A DNA stretch of 6,126 bases, taken from the NCBI GenBank assembly GCA_019348265.1, contig JAHWJV010000229.1:1-6126 (forward strand), in the 5' to 3' direction. Origin of the DNA: Gemmatimonadota bacterium. GTDB lineage: Bacteria; Gemmatimonadota; Gemmatimonadetes; Longimicrobiales; Longimicrobiaceae. Under the pieces are notes generated by a model that had not been told where the DNA came from, did not search any database, and worked only from the letters and a program-made list of their open reading frames with translations. The translations under genes were made by a program, and so were the position numbers. Positions within the stretch are counted from its first letter, which is position 1, and each line of letters begins with the position of its first letter. Shown here piece after piece: positions 1 to 5,849 of this stretch.

Positions 1-80
1 TAGCTGGCGAGCAGCATGCCGCCCCCCGCCAGGGTGCTCGCCCGCAGGAAGGAGCGGCGACTGATGGGTGCTGTATCCAT
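1..80 (-). CDS. Molybdopterin-binding subunit of an IorB-like molybdenum hydroxylase, N-terminal part only
   Basis: Only the first 26 codons lie in the window; the gene runs off the left edge. The ATG is at 80-78. The peptide opens with a classic twin-arginine export signal: S-R-R-S-F-L-R at residues 7-13, then an Ala/Gly/Leu-rich hydrophobic stretch (STLAGGGMLLAS). Large subunits of the isoquinoline 1-oxidoreductase / aldehyde dehydrogenase (xanthine oxidase) family that pair with a small [2Fe-2S] subunit commonly carry such a signal, and the cofactor-loaded complex is exported folded. The gene starts 12 bases after the stop of a small subunit of exactly that kind, with a Shine-Dalgarno site overlapping that stop, so the two are translationally linked. 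The family call rests on this neighbour and the Tat signal, since the catalytic domains are outside the window. Confidence 0.72.
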   Translation of the reverse strand, partial: MDTAPISRRSFLRASTLAGGGMLLAS

Positions 81-89
81 GATCTCTCG

Positions 90-94
90 TCCTT
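90..94 (-). promoter_or_regulatory. Ribosome binding site of the molybdopterin subunit
   Basis: On the minus strand AAGGA lies 9 bases before the ATG at 80 and shares bases with the TAA stop (95-93) of the upstream small-subunit gene. This supports both the chosen start and co-translation of the two subunits. Confidence 0.65.
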
Positions 95-581
95 ACTGCG
101 CGACCGCGGTGGAGGAGGTACGGGGCTGCGCGTCCGTGGCTGCCCTCTTGATGGCCTCCCGGATGCGAAGGTAGGTGGCACACCTGCAGAGGTTGCCGTT
201 CATCGCGGCTTCGATATCGGCGTCGGTGGGCTGGGGAGTTCGGGCCAGGAGCGCCGCGGCGGACATCAGTTGCCCTGCCTGGCAGTAGCCGCACTGCGCA
301 ACGTCGAGTTCCTCCCAGGCACGCTGCACCGCATGGGACCCGTCGGGCGACAGCCCCTCGATGGTGGTGACTTCGGCGCCCTGGACGGCCGAGACAGGGG
401 TGACGCACGATCGGATCGGCACGCCATTCCGATGGACGGTGCACGCGCCGCACTGCGCTACGCCGCAGCCGTACTTCGTGCCCTTGAGATCGAGGGCGTC
501 GCGCAGCACCCACAGCAGCGGCATCTCGGCCGCGACCTCCACAGTCTTCGTATTTCCGTTGACACCGAAGGTGACGTTCAT
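93..581 (-). CDS. Small [2Fe-2S] subunit of a molybdenum hydroxylase (isoquinoline 1-oxidoreductase alpha-like)
   Basis: This 162-residue protein is the electron-transfer subunit of a xanthine-oxidase-family enzyme; it carries electrons from the molybdenum site of its partner to an external acceptor such as a cytochrome. All eight cluster cysteines are visible. The plant-ferredoxin-type N-terminal domain has C39, C44, C47 and C59 (motif GCGVAQCGACTV). The helical C-terminal domain has C97 and C100 (QCGYCQAGQ) plus C132 and C134 (NLCRCATYLRI). The length is close to the roughly 150-170 residues usual for IorA and related small subunits. The ATG at 581 is supported by GAGGGG six bases upstream. 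The molybdopterin subunit follows 12 bases downstream. No FAD subunit is visible, which agrees with the two-component IorAB class. The substrate (aldehyde or N-heterocycle) cannot be read from this subunit. Confidence 0.95.
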   Translation of the reverse strand: MNVTFGVNGNTKTVEVAAEMPLLWVLRDALDLKGTKYGCGVAQCGACTVHRNGVPIRSCVTPVSAVQGAEVTTIEGLSPDGSHAVQRAWEELDVAQCGYCQAGQLMSAAALLARTPQPTDADIEAAMNGNLCRCATYLRIREAIKRAATDAQPRTSSTAVAQ

Positions 582-936
582 CGATGGCCCCTCTCTCTCG
601 ACTGTGGGATGTTCTACGCCCGCGCGGCACAGGGTGCGGGAGGCGGGTAGTGGCTCGCCCGGGCTGGGCGCGTGGAAATCGCTGATCGAACGCTTCGCGT
701 CCTCGGAGGAGCGGACCGACGCCCGCAGCCGGAATGCGGGCCCGGCACGGCAATGACTAACACCGCCCGTTCAAAGTAGGCGGAGCCAGATCCCTGTCCA
801 GTCCCTATGCAGCGGCAGTGAGGAGGCCCGCAATTCAGACGCCACGCACCGCGCCGTGGAGCGTCGACGCGGGCGCCGCCGCCGTGGCCGATCGCCCGGG
901 TGACTCAGGCGTTTGCTGAGCGGCGACGCCAGTTCG
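582..936. other. Intergenic region without a recognisable gene
   Basis: These 355 bases lie between the 3' end of the Clp_N gene and the start of the iorAB-like pair, both on the minus strand. I see no family-like reading frame on either strand and no RNA gene. A promoter for the redox pair should be here, but I could not pick convincing -35/-10 boxes. A small inverted repeat (CTCAG, 7-base loop, CTGAG) lies near 903-919 just beyond the Clp_N stop; it has a five-base stem and no T-run, so I do not call it a terminator. Confidence 0.5.
588..593 (-). promoter_or_regulatory. Ribosome binding site of the [2Fe-2S] subunit
   Basis: GAGGGG on the minus strand, inside a GA-rich run (GAGAGAGGGG), lies six bases before the ATG at 581-579. 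It fixes the start of the small subunit. Confidence 0.65.
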
Positions 937-1335
937 TTAGATAGCACCTCTTAACTTTTGTACAAACTCCGGCTTGTTCGTTCCAAGCTCACCGAGAAGG
1001 AGGTCAGCCGCCCCGCGATCCTGGCTGAGAATCCCGTACAGGAGGCAGAGGACCGCCACCCTTTGTCTGCGACGGAAGTCCGCCTCTGCCGCCGCCATCT
1101 GTAGCGCAAGCGCGGCGTCTGCAGCCGCGGGAAGCTCTCCACCCACGAGCGGATCACTATCCGGAAGCAGGCGGTCTCCGAGTCTCTCGCGCAGCTTCGG
1201 CATGTCCGTTCCACTGCCCATGAAAAACTCCGCGAAAATTCCATTCTCCGCGCGCAGCAACCCTACGAGCATGTTCTCGGTCGTCACCGCCGACTGACCC
1301 TGGCGGCTCGCGTCGTCGGCGGCAAGCTGCACCAC
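937..1335 (-). CDS. Stand-alone double Clp_N-repeat protein, 5' end uncertain or lost
   Basis: The translation shows two Clp_N (ClpA/ClpC N-terminal) repeats and no ATPase domain. Repeat 1 contains VTTENMLVGLLRAENG, the counterpart of the family's TEHLLLGLL core, preceded by VVQLAADDASRQGQ, which matches the usual first helix. Repeat 2 contains LQMAAAEADFRRRQRVAV, then LLYGILSQDRGAADLLLGELG. Clp_N domains bind substrates or adaptors for Clp ATPases; isolated copies may be adaptors or decoys, but nothing shows the role here. The stop is firm (TAA at 939-937). The start is not: possible GTG codons at 1335, 1332 and 1287 all lack a good Shine-Dalgarno site. The same frame stays open to 1884, but beyond about 1350 it is only the shadow of plus-strand coding. 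The end given is the longest reading that still looks like the family. The gene may have lost its true 5' end at a recombination boundary. Confidence 0.66.
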   Translation of the reverse strand: MVQLAADDASRQGQSAVTTENMLVGLLRAENGIFAEFFMGSGTDMPKLRERLGDRLLPDSDPLVGGELPAAADAALALQMAAAEADFRRRQRVAVLCLLYGILSQDRGAADLLLGELGTNKPEFVQKLRGAI

Positions 1336-1434
1336 GTCGCGTCGAGCAACGCGAGCGAGCTGCTCGGCGAGTACCTCGTCCGGCGCGGCAAGCTCGAACG
1401 CGAAGAGCTCGATCTCGCGCTGGCGGTGCTCCCG
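1312..1434 (+). pseudogene. Fragment resembling an accessory region of myxobacterial Ser/Thr kinases
   Basis: About 40 plus-strand codons read as GKLHHVASSN, ASELLGEYLVRRGKL, EREELDLALAVLP. I recognise this as very like a segment found in myxobacterial Ser/Thr kinases and DUF4388/PATAN-type proteins, where it normally continues with a Gly-rich stretch and the rest of the domain. Here neither side continues: upstream residues in the same frame look random, and downstream the frame becomes the polymer-forming gene. No ATG, GTG or TTG occurs in frame between the stop at 1102-1104 and the GTG at 1426, so the fragment cannot be translated as a normal N-terminal extension. It also overlaps the presumed 5' end of the minus-strand Clp_N gene. 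The family call is from memory of the family's sequence and needs a search. Confidence 0.48.
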
Positions 1435-2448
1435 CTCGTCCCCGGGCTGGTGGAGCTGCGACGCCGTCGCGACGCCGCCCCGCTGAAGGTGATCGCCAAC
1501 TACGAGCGGGACATCCGGCACTTCGCGCGCGGCTTCAGGGCGTACATCCGGCAGCAGCTGGAGGGGCAGCTCCCGGCCGGGCGCGCTGGCGAGGAGGTTC
1601 GGCATGCGCTCCCCGACGGCACCACCGTCGTTCTCGTCCGGCGTTACGAGCCGAGCGCCGTCACCATGCGCGGCTGGCGCCGACAGCCGATGGCGCACGT
1701 GATGGTGGTCCAGACACCGGTCACGCTCCAGGGCGGCCTGCTGATCACCGCGGAGGTGTACGCCACGCAGGCGCTGGGCACCGGCCCCGGATGCACGCTG
1801 CGCGGGATCCTGGGCGAGGCCGACCTCGATCTCGGCGGCGAGAGCGTCGTGCTTCGCTGGCTGCACGGCGAGGCGGATGTCCATGTCGGCCGCGACAGCA
1901 TCCTCTACGGCCGGGCCTCGGCCGAAGGGGTGCTCCGGCTCGAGGCGGGGTGCCGATTCGAGCGGATCCAGGCGGGCCGAATCGAGTTCGGCCGCGCCGC
2001 GCCGCCACAGGCGCTAGCGCAGCCCACGCCCACGAGCGAGCTCGACAACGTCGACTACGAGATGCTCACCGCTGATTGCTGGATGGTCCGCGACGATTGC
2101 GGGGTGAGCCCGGCGACGCGCATCACTCCGAGCCTGGTGGTGCACGGCGAGTTGACGCTCGGCGCGGGGAGCCACGCGCTCCAGAGCTTGAAGGGGCGGC
2201 AAGACGTCCAGCTCGAGCGCGGCTGCCGCGTCGACGGCTCGCTGGTCAGCGGCCAGTCGATCCGGGTGGGAGAGGAGTGCCGGATCGCGGGGCCCATGAT
2301 CGCGGAGCGGGACGTCCACATCGCCGCCGGGACGGTGGTCGGGTCGCCGCTGCAGCCCACCACCATCAGTGCCGAGAACGTGACGGTCGGTGCCGGCGCC
2401 GTCGTTTTCGGCGCGATCTGGACGCGAGGCGTCGGGCGAGTGACCTGA
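1426..2448 (+). CDS. Polymer-forming (bactofilin-like) protein, probably lacking its native N-terminus
   Basis: This is a 340-residue protein as read from the GTG at 1426. Residues 10-45 (VELRRRRDAAPLKVIANY, then ERDIRHFARGFRAYI) look like a membrane-proximal linker of the kind that normally follows an N-terminal transmembrane helix. Two blocks rich in short Gly-Val-Leu beta repeats follow, at roughly residues 95-190 and 230-335, for example LVVHGELTLGAGSHAL and ISAENVTVGAGAVVFG. Such repeats fold as a stacked beta-helix that self-polymerises in bactofilins and relatives. A proline/threonine-rich linker lies between the blocks. GTG 1426 is the first start codon after the in-frame stop at 1102-1104 and has no Shine-Dalgarno site nearby; GTG 1450 and ATG 1666 are alternatives. 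Only a remnant of the expected membrane helix (LALAVLPLVPGLVEL) is present, partly upstream of the start. The 3' end is sound. A AAA+ ATPase gene follows after 66 bases. Confidence 0.68.
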   Translation: MLPLVPGLVELRRRRDAAPLKVIANYERDIRHFARGFRAYIRQQLEGQLPAGRAGEEVRHALPDGTTVVLVRRYEPSAVTMRGWRRQPMAHVMVVQTPVTLQGGLLITAEVYATQALGTGPGCTLRGILGEADLDLGGESVVLRWLHGEADVHVGRDSILYGRASAEGVLRLEAGCRFERIQAGRIEFGRAAPPQALAQPTPTSELDNVDYEMLTADCWMVRDDCGVSPATRITPSLVVHGELTLGAGSHALQSLKGRQDVQLERGCRVDGSLVSGQSIRVGEECRIAGPMIAERDVHIAAGTVVGSPLQPTTISAENVTVGAGAVVFGAIWTRGVGRVT

Positions 2449-2514
2449 TCTTCCCTTCGGCCCGCGCCCGCCGACCCGCCGGCGCCTGGCCCCCTTTCTG
2501 CGAACCTGGGGGGC

Positions 2515-3525
2515 ATGTCCAATCCCCTCGCCCGCCTGTTCCCGCGCCTCGTCGACCGCCGCTCCAGCGTGGAGGCGATCACGCCGCGCCGCACCTTCCA
2601 GGACGTCGTCCTCCCGCCGGTGACGCGCCGCCTGCTGGACGACGCGCTCACCCAGGTGCACAGCTACGAGCTGATCTTCACCCGGTGGGGGCTCGGCGAG
2701 CGTCACCCGACCGGCACCGCGCTGGCCTTCAACTTCGCTGGCCCGTCCGGAACCGGTAAGACCATCTGCGCGGAGGCGATCGCGCACGCGCTGGGCAAGC
2801 GCCTGCTGCTCGTGCGTTACTCGGAGATGGAGTCGATGTGGTTCGGGGAGACGCCGAAGAACGTCGCCGCGGTCTTCCGGCTCGCGGAGGAGGAAGACGC
2901 GGTGCTCTTCTTCGACGAGGCGGACGCGATCGCCTCGTCCCGCTCCACGGACGTGTCCCACGGCCAGCAGAGGGAGGCCAACACCGTGGTGAACGTTCTC
3001 TTGCAGGAGCTGGAGCGCTTCGACGGGGTGGTGATCTTCGCCACGAATCTGGCGGCCAACTTCGACCCGGCGTTCGAGCGCAGGATTCGCACGCACGTCC
3101 TCTTCGAGCTACCCGGGGTCGACGAGCGCGAGCGCATCTGGGAGGTGCAGCTGCACCGAAGAACGCCGGTCGCCGAGGACGTGAGCTTTCGGGATCTCGC
3201 CGAGGCGTACGCCGTAAGCGGCGGCGACATCCGCAACGCGGTGCTGAGAGCCGCGCTGGCGGCCGCGGCCGAGCCGGGGCCAGATGACGGGAAGCGCATC
3301 CATCAGCACCACTTCGTCCGCGCGATGGAGGACGTGCTGGCGGGGAAGCGGGTGATGACTCAGTCGATCATCGAGCCGAACGTGGAGTTGCGCAGGACCG
3401 CGGAGGCGGTCGCCCAGATACTGCCGCTCCTCGCGCAGATGCAGGCTCGTACGCTGATCTCCGTGGCGGTGGCGGGCGCGGCGCTGCTCACCGCCATGAC
3501 CGCGTTGATCCTGCTGCTCAGCTGA
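2515..3525 (+). CDS. AAA+ ATPase with C-terminal membrane anchor (Msp1/VPS4-like pore loop)
   Basis: This is a complete 336-residue single-ring-domain AAA+ protein. Visible motifs are Walker A GPSGTGKT (76-83, K82), pore loop 1 MWFGE (108-112), Walker B VLFFDEAD (130-137), sensor 1 FATN (N178), arginine-finger region FERRIR (187-192) and sensor 2 GGDIRNAV (R240). The aromatic-Gly pore loop matches the W-x-G pattern of katanin, VPS4 and Msp1/ATAD1, which thread substrates through the ring. The last 24 residues (about 313-336) are uniformly hydrophobic and end at the stop, so the protein should be tail-anchored with its ATPase domain in the cytoplasm. Membrane protein extraction or filament remodelling is therefore a reasonable inference, not shown. 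The ATG is preceded by a G6 run only one base away, an unusually tight spacing for a ribosome binding site. The gene is probably co-transcribed with the polymer-forming gene upstream. Confidence 0.9.
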   Translation: MSNPLARLFPRLVDRRSSVEAITPRRTFQDVVLPPVTRRLLDDALTQVHSYELIFTRWGLGERHPTGTALAFNFAGPSGTGKTICAEAIAHALGKRLLLVRYSEMESMWFGETPKNVAAVFRLAEEEDAVLFFDEADAIASSRSTDVSHGQQREANTVVNVLLQELERFDGVVIFATNLAANFDPAFERRIRTHVLFELPGVDERERIWEVQLHRRTPVAEDVSFRDLAEAYAVSGGDIRNAVLRAALAAAAEPGPDDGKRIHQHHFVRAMEDVLAGKRVMTQSIIEPNVELRRTAEAVAQILPLLAQMQARTLISVAVAGAALLTAMTALILLLS

Positions 3526-3667
3526 GCTCGCGCCGCGCGGGAGCGCCAGCAGCCAGCCGATCAGCCACGTCGCGTTTTCTACCCTCCCCTTCTCATTGCT
3601 TTGCACTTCCGTACAGAATCGGCGCCTGGGCGCGCCGGGGCCTTCGATCGCCTCCCGCACAGAACCC

Positions 3668-5824
3668 TCAGGGTAGTTCCCACACCCATAATACCGACGA
3701 AGACGCACCTCTCGGCATGGCGCGGTACTCTGGCGCCGTATTCAGCGCACTGCGGCCCTGGAGCCCGGTGTTGCCGACCGGCATCGCGACGTACTGTTTG
3801 CCGTCCACGGAGTAGCTGATCGGGAAAGCGTTCGGGATGTCGTTCAATCGCGGGCTCTCCCACAGAACCTTACCGTCACGATCGTCGAACGCACGGAAAT
3901 AGCCGTCCGGCGTCGCCGAAAACACCAGACCCCCGGCCGTTGTCAGAACGCCCGACGATTGCGGGAGCCGCGAGCGGACATCCCACACGAACTTCTGTGT
4001 GTTGAGGTCGAGCGCGAGGAAGCGGGCGGGCGTCTCACCCATCCGTTTCATGCAGGTGTCGGTGATCGGCAGGTAGTACAGGTTCGTCGACGGGCTATAC
4101 GCGCCCGCGGGGAAATTCCTCGCCCCGATGTTTCCCGGACAGCGCGTCACGCCCGCTGGCAGTGGTTCTGGCAGGAAAGTCCTGGCGCCTGTGACCGGGT
4201 CGATCGAAGTGATCACGTTCTGCGCACCCGGATCGGCCGCGAACAGGAACTTGCCGGTAGCGGCGTCCAGCGCCTCGAAGACCCCGGCCTTGCCGACGGT
4301 GATCACGGCTTTGTGGCGCCGCCCCCGGAGAGTCACCGGTGCGACGATGTGCTCGAAAGCATAATCCTGGTCGTACGGGTCGGCTCCGATGTGCTGGTAG
4401 TGCCACACCAGTTTTCCGTTGTCGGGATCGAGCGCGAGCGTGGAGTTCATATAGAGCCCCATCGCACCGAAGGTCCCGCGCGTCACCGTCGACCACGGCG
4501 AAGGGGAGCCGGTCCCCCAGAAGGTGAGATTCAAGTCGGGGTCGTACTGCCCGGCGACCCAGATGGCCGATCCGCCGCGCATTTCATCGGGCAGATCGTT
4601 CCAGGTATCGCCGCCCGGCTCGCTGGCGCGGGCTACGGTGTTGAAACGCCAGAGCTCCTTCCCGGTCTCCAGATCGTGGCCCGTGATGAAGCAGCCGCCT
4701 CGAGGAAAATAGGCCCCTGCCCTCGAGTTGGCCGATCCCGGCGAGCAATTGCCTGCGCCCACGATCACCTTGTCCTTCACGATCAGGGGCCCGCTGTTGT
4801 AGGTGCGCTCGCTCTTGTAGTCGTCAGTGGAGACGTCCCAGATCTTTTTCCCGGTCGTTATGTCGAGGGCGACGATGCGCATGTCGATCGTCGGCACGAT
4901 CAGCTTGTTTCCGCCGATCCCGAGGCTGCGCTTCGTCCGATAGAAGCCGGGCAGCTGCGGGTAGTCTTTGGGCAGGTCGTGAACGTACTGCCAGAGCACG
5001 GTCCCCGTCTTCGCGTCGAGCGCCTGGATCGTCTCGCCGAAGTTCCACAGGAACATGATGCCGTCGTGGACGAGCGGGGTGATCTCGTTCACGGCGTCGC
5101 TGGGCGAAGCCATGCTCGAGGTCCACGCGACCTTCAGGTTCTTTACGTTGTCGCGAGTGATCTGGTTCAATGGGCTGAAGGCCCAGCCGTCGTACGTGCG
5201 GCGCCAGTGAAGCCAGTCGCCTGCGGGAGGATTGCGTTGCATCTCGTCGCTCACCGGTCTCAGGCGCTCGAGCGGAGCGCGCATGGCTGCAAGCCGCGCC
5301 TCGGCGTGCGGCGTGAGCGGAATTTGAGACGGGCTCGGGGGGGGCGGGGGTGTCGCGGGTGTCAGATCGTTGATCTCCCCGGGCGCCCGGGCCGCCGGGG
5401 AGGCGGCGCTCAGAACCTGCCCCACGGGCGCTTGCTCCGCATTGCCCAGCGCGCGCGTGCCCGCAGACGCTCCGTTGCTCTGCAGAATGTACGCAGTCAG
5501 GGCCAGCACAGCAGCTTCGCTCAGAGAGCCAGGCCGGTCCGGGGGCATGGTCCGGTGAATTACCGAAGCTAGTTCAGCGACCGTGCCGGTCCGCCATCGC
5601 GAAAGGAAGGCTGCGCCGGAAAGAGCGGTAGCGGGCGATCCTTGCAGGTTCGCGCCGTGGCAGCCAGCACAACTGTCTCTATAGATCGCCGCGCCCTGCT
5701 CGGCTTGCGCTGGGGTGAAGCCCGTGGTCGTCGTCTGGGCCACTGCATCCACTACGGGTGCGAGACCTGGACCGACAAACCCGAAGATCGATACGCATAG
5801 CAGAACCACTGGTGACTTCGGCAT
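3668..5824 (-). CDS. Periplasmic PQQ dehydrogenase with N-terminal cytochrome c domain
   Basis: This is a 718-residue quinohaemoprotein that would oxidise an alcohol or similar compound in the periplasm with PQQ and pass electrons to its own haem c. Residues 1-29 form a signal peptide ending AVA-Q. A cytochrome c domain follows, with haem motif CAGCH (52-56) and probable axial Met93 (RTMPPD). A proline-rich linker (about 119-172, with PPPPP at 159-163) leads to the beta-propeller, which opens with GDWLHWRRTYDGWAFSPLNQ (202-221). The propeller shows repeated A-L-D-x-x-T-G-K-x-W blade motifs, a C360/C378 pair before TGHDLETGKELWRF, and an active-site loop ADPYDQD (481-487) with D485 as likely catalytic base. 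It ends VLWVWELP. The frame is open 36 codons further upstream, but the start at 5824 is preferred because GGAGG lies six bases before it and the signal peptide begins there. The substrate is unknown. The gene converges on the ATPase gene and lies 25 bases after a DUF3616-like stop. Confidence 0.93.
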   Translation of the reverse strand: MPKSPVVLLCVSIFGFVGPGLAPVVDAVAQTTTTGFTPAQAEQGAAIYRDSCAGCHGANLQGSPATALSGAAFLSRWRTGTVAELASVIHRTMPPDRPGSLSEAAVLALTAYILQSNGASAGTRALGNAEQAPVGQVLSAASPAARAPGEINDLTPATPPPPPSPSQIPLTPHAEARLAAMRAPLERLRPVSDEMQRNPPAGDWLHWRRTYDGWAFSPLNQITRDNVKNLKVAWTSSMASPSDAVNEITPLVHDGIMFLWNFGETIQALDAKTGTVLWQYVHDLPKDYPQLPGFYRTKRSLGIGGNKLIVPTIDMRIVALDITTGKKIWDVSTDDYKSERTYNSGPLIVKDKVIVGAGNCSPGSANSRAGAYFPRGGCFITGHDLETGKELWRFNTVARASEPGGDTWNDLPDEMRGGSAIWVAGQYDPDLNLTFWGTGSPSPWSTVTRGTFGAMGLYMNSTLALDPDNGKLVWHYQHIGADPYDQDYAFEHIVAPVTLRGRRHKAVITVGKAGVFEALDAATGKFLFAADPGAQNVITSIDPVTGARTFLPEPLPAGVTRCPGNIGARNFPAGAYSPSTNLYYLPITDTCMKRMGETPARFLALDLNTQKFVWDVRSRLPQSSGVLTTAGGLVFSATPDGYFRAFDDRDGKVLWESPRLNDIPNAFPISYSVDGKQYVAMPVGNTGLQGRSALNTAPEYRAMPRGASSSVLWVWELP

Positions 5825-5830
5825 TCGCGT

Positions 5831-5835
5831 CCTCC
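5831..5835 (-). promoter_or_regulatory. Ribosome binding site deciding the PQQ dehydrogenase start
   Basis: GGAGG on the minus strand sits six bases before the ATG at 5824-5822. It favours this start over an upstream in-frame ATG at 5932, whose extra 36 residues would bury the signal peptide. Confidence 0.8.
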
Positions 5836-5849
5836 AAAGGTCTTGTAGA

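Noticed and set aside
1351..1884. N-terminal extension of the Clp_N frame up to an ATG at 1884
   Set aside because: The residues beyond about 1350 do not resemble Clp_N or another family and lie opposite the plus-strand polymer-forming gene, so they are not counted as part of the protein.
2014..3096. A 360-residue open frame on the minus strand
   Set aside because: It spans the 3' end of the polymer-forming gene, the gap and half of the ATPase gene, with composition typical of antisense shadow and no family resemblance.
3516..3667. Possible terminators between the convergent ATPase and PQQ genes
   Set aside because: A 12-base palindrome (GCTCAGCTGAGC) covers the ATPase stop codon, and a five-base stem (GGCGC/GCGCC) lies near 3620. 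Neither has a T-run or a long stem, so chance in GC-rich sequence is more likely.
5337..5350. Long G runs (eight G, C, five G) in the PQQ dehydrogenase gene as a sign of a frameshift
   Set aside because: The reading frame continues correctly on both sides, from the cytochrome domain into the propeller; the run simply encodes part of the proline-rich linker.
3959..5572. A 537-residue open frame on the plus strand opposite the PQQ dehydrogenase
   Set aside because: It is rich in Arg, His and Val, has no recognisable motif, and lies wholly antisense to a gene with clear domain motifs. Long antisense frames are common in GC-rich DNA.
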